A stretch of 35,055 nt of DNA, taken from assembly GCA_045661225.1 (NCBI GenBank), contig JAZRFF010000041.1, forward strand, positions 1 through 35,055, read 5' to 3'. The notes under the pieces are model-generated. The model searched no databases, was not told the DNA's origin, and saw only the letters and a list, made by a program, of their open reading frames with translations. The position numbers were made by a program, and so were the translations under genes. Shown one piece after another: positions 1-8,170 of this stretch. Positions within the stretch are counted from its first letter, which is position 1. Each line of letters starts with the position of its first letter. Source of the stretch: HGM04593 sp045661225 (GTDB lineage Bacteria; Bacteroidota; Bacteroidia; Bacteroidales; Bacteroidaceae).

Positions 1-2
1 CA

Positions 3-1280
3 CTTGTGTGCGTAGCACAGCCTCTCACGATAGATGATTGTATGCGCTATGCCGTTGAGAACTCCGTTAGCGTAGGACAAAAGCAGCTTGCCCACGACGA
101 TAGCAAGACCAATTACAGCGAGGCTGTTGCCTCCTTGTTTCCTGCCGTTAATGGCTCTGTGGGTGGTGCTATGAACTTTGGTCGTGGTATCGACCCCGCA
201 ACAAACGCCTACACCAATGTAACCACATTTAGTAACTCCTACGGCATCAGTGGCTCGATGCCCCTCTTTGATGGCTTGCAGGGCATCAACACCGTGCGAG
301 CTATGAAGGTGGCACGTCAGAAAGGTGCTATCGATACCGAGATAGCTCGCGATGAGGTGGCAATGCAGACCCTCTCGGCATATATGGATGTGGTCTACTA
401 CACCGAGGCGGTCAAGATTGCCCGAGAGCATCTTGAGGCATCACGCAAAACCTTGGAGCTTGTACGCCGCCAGGAGGAACTCGGCACCAAGAGTGCAGCC
501 GATGTGGCAGAGATTGAGTCGCAAGAGGCAAACTACGACTATCTCTTAACCACCGAGGAGAACAACCTCGCCCTTGCTTATATCAAACTACGCGAGGTGA
601 TGAACTACCCTCAGGGCGAGAAGTTGGAGATTGAGACCAACATCAATTTGGAGGCTCTGCCAAGTGCTACATCGGAGCAGGCATTGCTCGTCTACGCTTT
701 GGCAAACAACCCCAAGATTATCGCCAGCCGCCACGCCACCGAGCAGAGCCGTCTAAATCTTGCCCGTGCAAAGGGTGCATACTCGCCATCACTCTACCTC
801 TATGGCGGTTACAACACCTCGTACTATATCGACTTCGATAATAAGGCTGCATACGACCCCTTTGGTACGCAGTTCCGCAACAACCGAGGAGGATATGTTC
901 AAGTGTCGCTCTCTATTCCTATTTTTAACGGTCTTTCGGCTCGCTCGTCGAAGCGTAGAGCAGCCAATGCCTACCGCTCGGCACAGCTGGAGCAGGTGGC
1001 CATAGAGCGAGCCGTGGAGAGCGAGGTATCGCAGACTTGGCAGCAGATGCAGGGCTTCGGCAAGCAGTATGTGCAGGGCGAGAAGAAGGTCTCTGCAGCA
1101 CAACTCGCCTACGATGGTGCAGAGCGTAAGTTCGAGAATGGCCTAATCTCGGCTCTCGACCTGCAAACTGCAGCCAACACCCTTCTGCAAGCCAAGTCTG
1201 ACAAGCTCCGCGCGAGATTGCAATATATCATCAAGACCCGAATGGTCGATTACTACAATGGACAACCCCTAATCAGATAA
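3..1280 (+). CDS. TolC-family outer membrane efflux protein, 5' partial
   Basis: Outer-membrane channel component of a tripartite export system. The frame is open to the left edge, so the signal peptide and true start lie outside the window; the GTG at 6 is just an in-frame codon inside what looks like the end of a signal peptide (LVCVAQP). About 425 residues are visible. The opening PLTIDDCMRYAVENS is typical of the first helix of the family, followed by the long alpha-helical repeats with Ala/Gln/Glu-rich heptads (DEVAMQTLSAYMDVVYY, VRRQEELGTKSAADV), and the second repeat ends with ALDLQTAANTLLQAKSD. A tyrosine-rich stretch in the middle (YLYGGYNTSYY) fits beta-barrel strands. The HlyD-like adaptor begins 18 bases after the TAA, so the two are surely co-transcribed. 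Family assignment is firm; the substrate is unknown. Confidence 0.93.
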   Translation, partial: LVCVAQPLTIDDCMRYAVENSVSVGQKQLAHDDSKTNYSEAVASLFPAVNGSVGGAMNFGRGIDPATNAYTNVTTFSNSYGISGSMPLFDGLQGINTVRAMKVARQKGAIDTEIARDEVAMQTLSAYMDVVYYTEAVKIAREHLEASRKTLELVRRQEELGTKSAADVAEIESQEANYDYLLTTEENNLALAYIKLREVMNYPQGEKLEIETNINLEALPSATSEQALLVYALANNPKIIASRHATEQSRLNLARAKGAYSPSLYLYGGYNTSYYIDFDNKAAYDPFGTQFRNNRGGYVQVSLSIPIFNGLSARSSKRRAANAYRSAQLEQVAIERAVESEVSQTWQQMQGFGKQYVQGEKKVSAAQLAYDGAERKFENGLISALDLQTAANTLLQAKSDKLRARLQYIIKTRMVDYYNGQPLIR

Positions 1281-1298
1281 CAAATAAAAAATCATATT

Positions 1299-2561
1299 AT
1301 GGATATCAAACTTGAAAAGAAAAAAGGATGGCGTGCCATCTTTCAGAAGAAGAACCTTGTGTGGGTTGGTGTTGCAGCCCTTGTGCTCTTTATCGGCTGG
1401 CTGGTGTTTCGTGACAACTCATCGACCTTGCGTGTAGATGCACAGTTGCTGAATGTCGCTACCGTTGAGCAGGGCGAGTTTCACGACTATGTACGCCTTA
1501 CGGGCTCTGTGCAGCCGATGACCACCGTACAGCTCTCGCCCCTCGAATCGGGCGTTGTGGAGCGTATCGTTGCCGAGGAGGGAACGCAAGTTAAGCGTGG
1601 CGATGTGATTCTTGAGATGTCGAACAACTCTCTTTCTATGCAGATTTTGCAGTCGGAGGCCGACCTCGCCGAGAAGCAGAACATCTTGCGTAACACAATG
1701 ATTTCGATGGAGCAGGAGCGTCTGGCTCTGCGCCAGGAGAAGCTACAACTCGACTTGGAGGTGTCGCGATTAAAGCGTACCTTTGAGCAGAATCAGAGCC
1801 TCTATAACGACAAATTGTTGGCTCGTGAGGATTATTTGCGCTCAAAGGAGGATTATGAACTTGCTGTTGGCAGACGCAATTTGGTCTTAGAGCGTCAGCG
1901 TCAGGACTCGCTCTATCGCTCATCGCAGGTAACACAGATGGAGGAGAGCCTTCTCTCGATGCAGCGCAATATGGAGCTTATCCGCCAGCGTGTGGATAAC
2001 CTCAAGGTTAAGGCTCCTATCGATGGCGAGGTGGGTATGTTGGATGCGGTGCTCGGTCAGTCATTGCAGCAGGGTGCCAATATCGGTCAGGTGAACGACC
2101 TTACGACCTACAAGGTGCAGGCGCAGATTGACGAGCACTATATTGACCGCATCACTACGGGTCTTGTGGCATCGTTTGAGCGCCAGGATACCCGCTACGA
2201 AATGCAGCTCCGCAAGGTATATCCTGAGGTGCGCAATGGTCAGTTTAAGGCGGATTTCCGCTTTGTGGGCGATGCTCCCGAGAATATCCGTAGCGGTCAA
2301 ACCTACTACCTTAACTTGCAGTTGGGCGAGGCTGCCGAGGCTGTTCTTATTCCTCGCGGTTCGTTCTATCAGGCAACGGGTGGCCGTTGGATATACGTTG
2401 TCGATGCTTCGGGCAAGAAGGCCTACCGCCGTGAGATTCGCATCGGCCGTCAGAATCCACAATATTATGAGGTTATAGAGGGTTTGCAACCCGATGAGAA
2501 AGTAATAACTTCGTCTTATGACAACTTCGGAGAGAATGAAGTGCTAATTCTTAATAAATAA
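1299..2561 (+). CDS. HlyD/RND-type periplasmic adaptor subunit
   Basis: Membrane-fusion protein that should bridge the inner-membrane permeases and the TolC-like channel. It has 420 residues. A short basic cytoplasmic N-terminus is followed by one membrane anchor (about residues 20-37, VWVGVAALVLFIGWLVF). The first half of the lipoyl/barrel-sandwich domain is at about 78-110 (ESGVVERIVAEEGTQVKRGD), a long coiled coil runs from about 112 to 235, and the second lipoyl half is at about 237-267 (VKAPIDGEVGMLDAVLGQ). A beta-barrel and membrane-proximal domain follow, ending with GLQPDEKVITSSYDNF. This order is that of MacA/HlyD adaptors used with MacB-like ABC transporters. It sits 18 bases after the TolC-like gene and 7 bases before the first permease, so an operon is near certain. 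Confidence 0.94.
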   Translation: MDIKLEKKKGWRAIFQKKNLVWVGVAALVLFIGWLVFRDNSSTLRVDAQLLNVATVEQGEFHDYVRLTGSVQPMTTVQLSPLESGVVERIVAEEGTQVKRGDVILEMSNNSLSMQILQSEADLAEKQNILRNTMISMEQERLALRQEKLQLDLEVSRLKRTFEQNQSLYNDKLLAREDYLRSKEDYELAVGRRNLVLERQRQDSLYRSSQVTQMEESLLSMQRNMELIRQRVDNLKVKAPIDGEVGMLDAVLGQSLQQGANIGQVNDLTTYKVQAQIDEHYIDRITTGLVASFERQDTRYEMQLRKVYPEVRNGQFKADFRFVGDAPENIRSGQTYYLNLQLGEAAEAVLIPRGSFYQATGGRWIYVVDASGKKAYRREIRIGRQNPQYYEVIEGLQPDEKVITSSYDNFGENEVLILNK

Positions 2562-2568
2562 AAATATT

Positions 2569-5001
2569 ATGTATATCAGAAATTTTCTAACACTGCTTCG
2601 TCGCTATACCACATCATCGATACTAAACATTGCAGGTATGGCAATAGCCTTTGCTGCGATATATCTCATCGCTGTGCAGGTAAAGTTCGACCTGTCATAT
2701 AACCGAGTCATAAAGAACTCGGAGCGCATATATCGTTTGGATCACCCATCGTGGTCGGAAGATGGACATTGGGTATGGTATTGGAATAGACGCATTCCTG
2801 TAGAGATGTGTGCAGTATGCCCCGAAGTTGAGTCTTCCGGTGCTATTGAGATGGTAGGTGGTGTTCAAAACCAATACGATGAGTACTCAATTAAACGCAA
2901 TTCAACCATTGAGAATTTCAATATCATCGTCGGTCGTACAGAACTTAGCGGTTTGAATGTCTTTCCTTTTGAGTTTATTGCAGGTGGCATTGACGAAGAG
3001 TTCAAGGCAAACTATGGAATGATTATATCGGAGACTGTAGCAAAGCGTTGCAACTTGAAAGCAGGCGACAGAATCAACTACGGGCGAGGAGCAACAAACC
3101 AGGCCCAGCGCATAATCTCGGGTATTTACAAAGATTTTCCCAAACCCTCAACAATGGCATATTGCGAGGGCTATGTCATTATGCCCGAAGCAACACCCGA
3201 TGATGAGCCAAACTGGAACAACTCCTACTATGTACTGCTTCGCGAAGGCGCTTCGCCCAAGGAGGCTGAGCAGCGTATGCTTGACTATGTTATAAACGAC
3301 TGCGAGAAACGAGGATTCTCCGAGGAGGAGAAGAAAGCGCAGCTTAAACTCATCACCCCTCGTCTGACTCCGATTGCAGACCTATACTTTGCCGATGACA
3401 CAGAGCCGGAGTGGATGCACGGTAGCCGTACAACGACTTACACGCTGATTGCTATTGCAGTGTTGATTCTCGTGATTTCGTTTATCAACTTCGTGAATTT
3501 CTTCTTTGCTCTTATTCCGAGCCGAATCCGTGCAGTAAACAACTACAAGGTCTTCGGTGCACCAACAGCAAAATTACGCATTAATTTCTTGTTCGAGACC
3601 ATAGGTTTGATACTCGTTTCGCTCTTTGTAGCTGCTGCTATCGTCGTGGTGTTTGCTGATACTCCGTTGGCAAACTATATATCCACCCCGGTAGCATTTA
3701 GCGAGAATTGGAAGGTTGCAGGCACGATGTTTGTCGGCACGCTGCTCTTTGGTGTTCTTGTGTCGTTCTATCCTGCGTGGTATATCACCAAGTTCTCACC
3801 AGCATTTGTCATCAAGGGCGACTTCTCTGCATCAAAATCCGGCCGTATCCTGCGTTATGCGCTTGTGGGTGTACAATATATAATCTCTATTGCACTCATT
3901 ATCTGTTCGCTGTTTGTATACCGCCAGCATCAATATATGCTCACTAAAGATATGGGATTCGACAAAGAGAACCTTTTGGTTGCCACATTGCCATACGAGG
4001 CGGTAAATGGACAATATACAGATGTGCTGGATTACACCAAGCGCGATGCACTTCTTGATCGTCTGATGCAGAATCCCCAAATCAAGGAAATAGCTATGAG
4101 CCGTGGTCCGCTGACGCAGTCGGTAATGGCTTGGACCCGCAATATGCCAAATGGTTCAGACCAAGAGTTTAGAGTCCACGTGGTTTCACACAACTTCTTG
4201 CAGGTAATGGGTATTGATATTGTCGAAGGACGCGATTTTATGCCATCGGACGAACTGACAGAGACCGGAGCTTTGATATTTAACGAAACGGCCGCAAAAG
4301 AGTTTGAGTTAACCGCAGAGTCGGCTATTTATGGACATATAAGCAGAACAAAAACACCTGTTGTCGGCATATGTAAGGACTTTAATTTCCAATCGGCACA
4401 CTACGATGTGAGACCGTTCAGTTTCCTTATCTATGGTAAGTATGGCTTTGATTTGCCTCGCATAGCCTATATCCGTACCGTAGCAGGTGCTGATATTGCC
4501 GAGGTTAGAAAACATATAGAAAAGACCATTTTGGATATTTCGCCTAATAGCAACCCCGAAAAGATTAAGGTACAGTTCTTCAGCGACGAGTTGGAGTTCG
4601 TCTATCAGCGTGAGGATAAACTATCGACCCTCATTACCTTGTTCTCGTTCCTCTCGATTGTGATTTCTATTATAGGAGTCTTTGGCTTGGTACTCTTCGA
4701 GACACAGTATCGCCGCCGCGAGATAGGTATCCGTCGTGTTCACGGCGCATCGGTGGGTGGCATTTTGCTGATGTTCAACCGCAAGTACCTCTACATCGTT
4801 GTTGCGTGTTCGGCTGTGGCAATACCCGTAAGCCACTTCATCATCAGTCGCTGGCTGGAGCAATATGTCTATCGCACACCGATGTCGTGGTGGGTGTATA
4901 TCCTCGCGGTGGGAATTACCCTGCTTATTACCATCGTTACCGTATCGCTTCGCTCGTGGAGTGCGGCAAACGAAAATCCGACAAATTCAATAATGCACTG
5001 A
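2569..5001 (+). CDS. ABC transporter permease, FtsX/MacB-PCD type (first of three)
   Basis: Inner-membrane permease of 810 residues with the duplicated layout common in Bacteroidota. A first membrane helix near residues 15-38 is followed by a periplasmic MacB_PCD-like domain, three helices (about 285-400, including LVISFINFVNFFFALI), another helix near 430-450, a second periplasmic domain, and three C-terminal helices (from LITLFSFLSIVISIIGVFGLVLF onward). The short segment after the sixth helix, RRREIGIRRVHGAS, is the conserved cytoplasmic coupling element of FtsX domains that contacts the ATPase. It ends with SLRSWSAANENPTNSI, the usual C-terminus for this group. The ATPase gene starts 37 bases downstream. 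It is clearly homologous to the permease at 8171-10606 and less similar to the one at 5812-8154. Substrate unknown. Confidence 0.93.
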   Translation: MYIRNFLTLLRRYTTSSILNIAGMAIAFAAIYLIAVQVKFDLSYNRVIKNSERIYRLDHPSWSEDGHWVWYWNRRIPVEMCAVCPEVESSGAIEMVGGVQNQYDEYSIKRNSTIENFNIIVGRTELSGLNVFPFEFIAGGIDEEFKANYGMIISETVAKRCNLKAGDRINYGRGATNQAQRIISGIYKDFPKPSTMAYCEGYVIMPEATPDDEPNWNNSYYVLLREGASPKEAEQRMLDYVINDCEKRGFSEEEKKAQLKLITPRLTPIADLYFADDTEPEWMHGSRTTTYTLIAIAVLILVISFINFVNFFFALIPSRIRAVNNYKVFGAPTAKLRINFLFETIGLILVSLFVAAAIVVVFADTPLANYISTPVAFSENWKVAGTMFVGTLLFGVLVSFYPAWYITKFSPAFVIKGDFSASKSGRILRYALVGVQYIISIALIICSLFVYRQHQYMLTKDMGFDKENLLVATLPYEAVNGQYTDVLDYTKRDALLDRLMQNPQIKEIAMSRGPLTQSVMAWTRNMPNGSDQEFRVHVVSHNFLQVMGIDIVEGRDFMPSDELTETGALIFNETAAKEFELTAESAIYGHISRTKTPVVGICKDFNFQSAHYDVRPFSFLIYGKYGFDLPRIAYIRTVAGADIAEVRKHIEKTILDISPNSNPEKIKVQFFSDELEFVYQREDKLSTLITLFSFLSIVISIIGVFGLVLFETQYRRREIGIRRVHGASVGGILLMFNRKYLYIVVACSAVAIPVSHFIISRWLEQYVYRTPMSWWVYILAVGITLLITIVTVSLRSWSAANENPTNSIMH

Positions 5002-5038
5002 AATTCAAAATTAAATAACAATCAAAAACATTACAGCT

Positions 5039-5719
5039 ATGTTAAAAGTAGAAAATTTACAGAAGAGTTTTTTCACCGAAGAGATAGAGACTGTTGCTCT
5101 TAACGGTGTATCATTCGAGGTTAAAGAGGGCGAATTTGTCGCCGTTATGGGCCCTTCGGGTTGTGGTAAATCGACCCTGCTGAACATCTTGGGCTTGCTC
5201 GACAACCCCACAGGCGGATCGTACAGCCTGCTCGGCCACGAGGTGGGTGGCCTGAAGGAGAAGGACCGCACCGCATTCCGCAAGGGTAACATCGGCTTTG
5301 TATTCCAGTCGTTCAACCTTATCGACGAGTTGTCGGTGTCCGAGAATGTCGAGTTGCCACTCATCTATATGGGTGTTAAGGCCTCGGAGCGTAAGGAGCG
5401 AGTGAAAAAGATGCTTGACCGTATGAACATCTCGCACCGTGCCGACCACTTTCCACAACAGCTCTCGGGTGGTCAGCAACAGCGTGTGGCCATCGCCCGC
5501 GCCTTGGTGTCGAACCCCAAGCTTGTTCTTGCCGATGAGCCTACGGGTAACCTCGACTCGAAGAACGGTCAGGAGGTGATGACCCTCTTGCAGGAGCTCC
5601 ACAAGGAGGGCACAACCATAATTATGGTTACCCACTCGCAGCACGACGCCTCGTATGCCAGCCGTACAATTTGCTTGTTCGACGGTAAGATTGTAACAGA
5701 CGTGAAGAGCAAACTATAA
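5039..5719 (+). CDS. ABC transporter ATP-binding protein, MacB/LolD type
   Basis: The only ATPase in this operon, presumably energising all three permeases. It has 226 residues, the normal size for a stand-alone MacB/LolD-type nucleotide-binding subunit. Walker A is GPSGCGKST at 38-46, the Q-loop lies in VFQSFNLIDELS, the ABC signature LSGGQQQR is at 142-149, Walker B LVLADE at 162-167 is followed by the D-loop (NLDS), and the switch histidine is H199 (MVTHSQ). All catalytic residues are present, so the protein should be active. The LIDELSVSENVELPL segment after the Q-loop is typical of the MacB/LolD/FtsE subgroup, which couples ATP hydrolysis to mechanotransmission instead of direct membrane transport. 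It ends 92 bases before the second permease. Confidence 0.96.
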   Translation: MLKVENLQKSFFTEEIETVALNGVSFEVKEGEFVAVMGPSGCGKSTLLNILGLLDNPTGGSYSLLGHEVGGLKEKDRTAFRKGNIGFVFQSFNLIDELSVSENVELPLIYMGVKASERKERVKKMLDRMNISHRADHFPQQLSGGQQQRVAIARALVSNPKLVLADEPTGNLDSKNGQEVMTLLQELHKEGTTIIMVTHSQHDASYASRTICLFDGKIVTDVKSKL

Positions 5720-5762
5720 ACGATTTTCAAAACGCAACTACCATAAGCAATGAGCGTTTACA

Positions 5763-5793
5763 GACTTGGGAGAGGGTGATACCTCCCCAAGTC
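5763..5793 (+). promoter_or_regulatory. Intergenic hairpin between ATPase and second permease
   Basis: GACTTGGG (5763-5770) pairs perfectly with CCCAAGTC (5786-5793). After a single bulged A, GAGG (5772-5775) pairs with CCTC (5782-5785) around a six-base loop. That is 12 pairs in a 92-base gap of an otherwise compact operon. No T-run follows, so it is not a standard terminator; it may be an mRNA processing or stability element, or an attenuator that adjusts permease level relative to the ATPase. Its function is inferred only from position. Confidence 0.6.
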
Positions 5794-5811
5794 ACAAAGA
5801 GAAACAATAAA

Positions 5812-8154
5812 ATGAAGCATATGAAAAACTTTAGCCATTCACTACGCTACTTGCTCAAAAATAGAGGCAACTCCATAACTCGCCTTGTATCGCTTGCGTT
5901 AGGTCTTATCGTTTCGCTGCTGATATGCTCCTATGTTGGCATAAATCTCTCGTATGGTCGTTTCTTCCCTGACAAGGAGCGTGTATATCAGATGTTCGAG
6001 AACTCGGCGCAATTCGGTATCAGCGAGGCAATGTTGCAGCCTATGGCACCAACACTTGCTGAAAATATTCCGCAAATAGAGGCTGCTGCACATTATTTTG
6101 ATCGTCTAATGCAGATTAAGGTTGGTGACATTCCTGTTGATTACCGCTATCTGAATGTAGGTAGAGACTTCTTTACCGTCTTGGACTTCGGAGTTATCAG
6201 CGGTGACCCTAAGCGCATACTGTCGAATGAGGGTTTGGCAAATAATGAGGTGATGATCTCCGAGCGTTTGGCGACAACATTGTTCGGCAACAACGAGCCG
6301 TTGGGCAGGATTATTACCACAACAACCGGTAAAGAGTATGTCGTTGGAGGCATCTTCAACACTCCGCCTGTAACTAACCCTTTGGGAGATTTCGACATTG
6401 TGGATTACCTCCGATTTGACCCTGCAACAGCAAACTGGAACGGAGATGACAGCTATCCCACATATATCAAGTTGCAAAAGGGAGCTACTATTGAAGAGGT
6501 GGAACAAGAGATTGCAAAATTCATTGCCGAAAACGATATGCTGAAGTTGCTTGTGGATATGTGGAAGGCAGAGTTCTTCTTCGTACCTATCGAGGAGGCC
6601 TACTATGTGGACAATAACCGGAGAACAACCCAAACAATATACGGTATTTTAGCTGTATTGGCTCTGCTTGTTGCTACGCTAAACTATGTATTGCTGACCC
6701 TCTCATCGCTTGCAAAGCGCAGCCGCAATGTGGCTATGTTGCGATGCAACGGTGCTACGCGCGGAGACATTTTCCGTATGTTGCTTAGCGAAACGCTGAT
6801 TATGGTTGTCGCCTCAATCTTGTTGGCAATCTTTATTCTCACCTGCCTGCATCAGGAGATTTACCAACTTCTCGGTTATCGTTTGATGGACCTCTTTGCA
6901 ATGGAGCGAATTTGGATACCAGCCACAGTTTGCATTGTATCATTCCTTGTAGCAGGTTTTATTCCCGCTGCACTCTACTCGCGCGTAAGCTTGAGTTATG
7001 CCTTCCGTCGTGGCTCGGACAACCGCACTTGGTGGAAACGCTCGCTCTTGTTCGTACAGGTCGCTTGCACAACAGGTGTAACTTGTTTCTTGCTCATTAC
7101 AGCACGGCAGTCGGAGTATGTGATGAAGGCAGATTTGGGTTATGAGTACGACAGAGTGATTACGATGAACTATCCAGCCACTGCGTCACAGCGTTCTACA
7201 ATGGTCGACGAGCTTAAACGCCTGCCATTTGTCGAGAGTGTGGGGCACTCGTTGCAATATCCCATCTGGGGCTATTTTGGCAACCCAATCTTCGATGCGG
7301 AAAAGAAAGAGATTCTATTTTCGTGCCGCTTCGAGTATTTTGATGAAGAGTACATTGAGACTATGGGAATGGATATTGTGACCGGGCGCAATTTCACTAC
7401 ACAAGACGCACTTACAAAAACGCTCGTTAATGAGGAGTTTGCCCGCCAACACGGCTGGACTCTTGACGAGGCTGTCGGCAAGCAATACTTCCAGAATGGC
7501 GGTTGGCGCGAGGTTATAGGTGTCATTCGCGACTACACGCAGGCGGGAGGCGTTGTGATGCCGCTCACAGTCTATCGCACGGTCTGCCTGGAAGAGGGAG
7601 ACAAGGAGTTGTCCTTGCAACTCAGTGTTCGCCTAACGGAACTGACGCCCGAGAATATCAAAGCGCTTGATGAAGTCATCGCCAAGAACTATCACGCAAA
7701 ATGGGAGTATCAGCTGGCAACTTATTCAGACAGAGTAAAGGAACGTTTTGTGACTCGTGAGAGTATGCGCGACAGTGTTCTTCTGGTAAGCATTGTAACA
7801 CTCATTATTTCGTTCATTGGCCTTGTCGGATACCTCTGGAATGAGATGGCTCGCCGCCGTAAGGAGATTGCTATCCGCAAGGTTACAGGTGCAACAACCT
7901 CGCAGGTGCTGCAACTGCTAAGCGTCAACATTTCGTGGATAGTTATTCCTGCGGTTGTGGCAGGCGTAGCAGGTGCTGTTTGGGGAGGTTATCGTTACAA
8001 TCAGATGCTTGAAACTATGTGTGAGCCGTTGAGATGGCAGATATTTGCAACAGGTGCAGCTGTAGTGCTAATAATAGTCTATACGATTCTTGTTGTTTGC
8101 ACTTGGCACACGGCAAATGCCAACCCCGTGGATATGATTAAGGTGGAAAATTAA
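5812..8154 (+). CDS. ABC transporter permease, FtsX/MacB-PCD type (second of three)
   Basis: Inner-membrane permease of 780 residues from the ATG at 5812 (MKHMKNFSHSLRYL); another ATG at 5821 is almost as good. An upstream in-frame GTG at 5776 is rejected because it lies in the loop of the hairpin just described. The layout matches its neighbours: helix near residues 25-45 (RLVSLALGLIVSLLICSYVG), periplasmic domain, three helices beginning IYGILAVLALLVATLNYVLL, a further helix (SLLFVQVACTTGVTCFLLI), second periplasmic domain, and three C-terminal helices. The coupling element RRRKEIAIRKVTGAT is present after the first of these last helices. It is the most divergent of the three permeases. It ends WHTANANPVDMIKVEN, 16 bases before the next start. 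Confidence 0.92.
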   Translation: MKHMKNFSHSLRYLLKNRGNSITRLVSLALGLIVSLLICSYVGINLSYGRFFPDKERVYQMFENSAQFGISEAMLQPMAPTLAENIPQIEAAAHYFDRLMQIKVGDIPVDYRYLNVGRDFFTVLDFGVISGDPKRILSNEGLANNEVMISERLATTLFGNNEPLGRIITTTTGKEYVVGGIFNTPPVTNPLGDFDIVDYLRFDPATANWNGDDSYPTYIKLQKGATIEEVEQEIAKFIAENDMLKLLVDMWKAEFFFVPIEEAYYVDNNRRTTQTIYGILAVLALLVATLNYVLLTLSSLAKRSRNVAMLRCNGATRGDIFRMLLSETLIMVVASILLAIFILTCLHQEIYQLLGYRLMDLFAMERIWIPATVCIVSFLVAGFIPAALYSRVSLSYAFRRGSDNRTWWKRSLLFVQVACTTGVTCFLLITARQSEYVMKADLGYEYDRVITMNYPATASQRSTMVDELKRLPFVESVGHSLQYPIWGYFGNPIFDAEKKEILFSCRFEYFDEEYIETMGMDIVTGRNFTTQDALTKTLVNEEFARQHGWTLDEAVGKQYFQNGGWREVIGVIRDYTQAGGVVMPLTVYRTVCLEEGDKELSLQLSVRLTELTPENIKALDEVIAKNYHAKWEYQLATYSDRVKERFVTRESMRDSVLLVSIVTLIISFIGLVGYLWNEMARRRKEIAIRKVTGATTSQVLQLLSVNISWIVIPAVVAGVAGAVWGGYRYNQMLETMCEPLRWQIFATGAAVVLIIVYTILVVCTWHTANANPVDMIKVEN

Positions 8155-8170
8155 ATAAAACTCAAACAAT

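Noticed and set aside
5776..5811. GTG at 5776 as the start of the second permease
   Set aside because: It lies in the loop of the intergenic hairpin, the added residues (MIPPQVTKRNNK) do not look like a permease N-terminus, and ATG at 5812 gives the family-like start.
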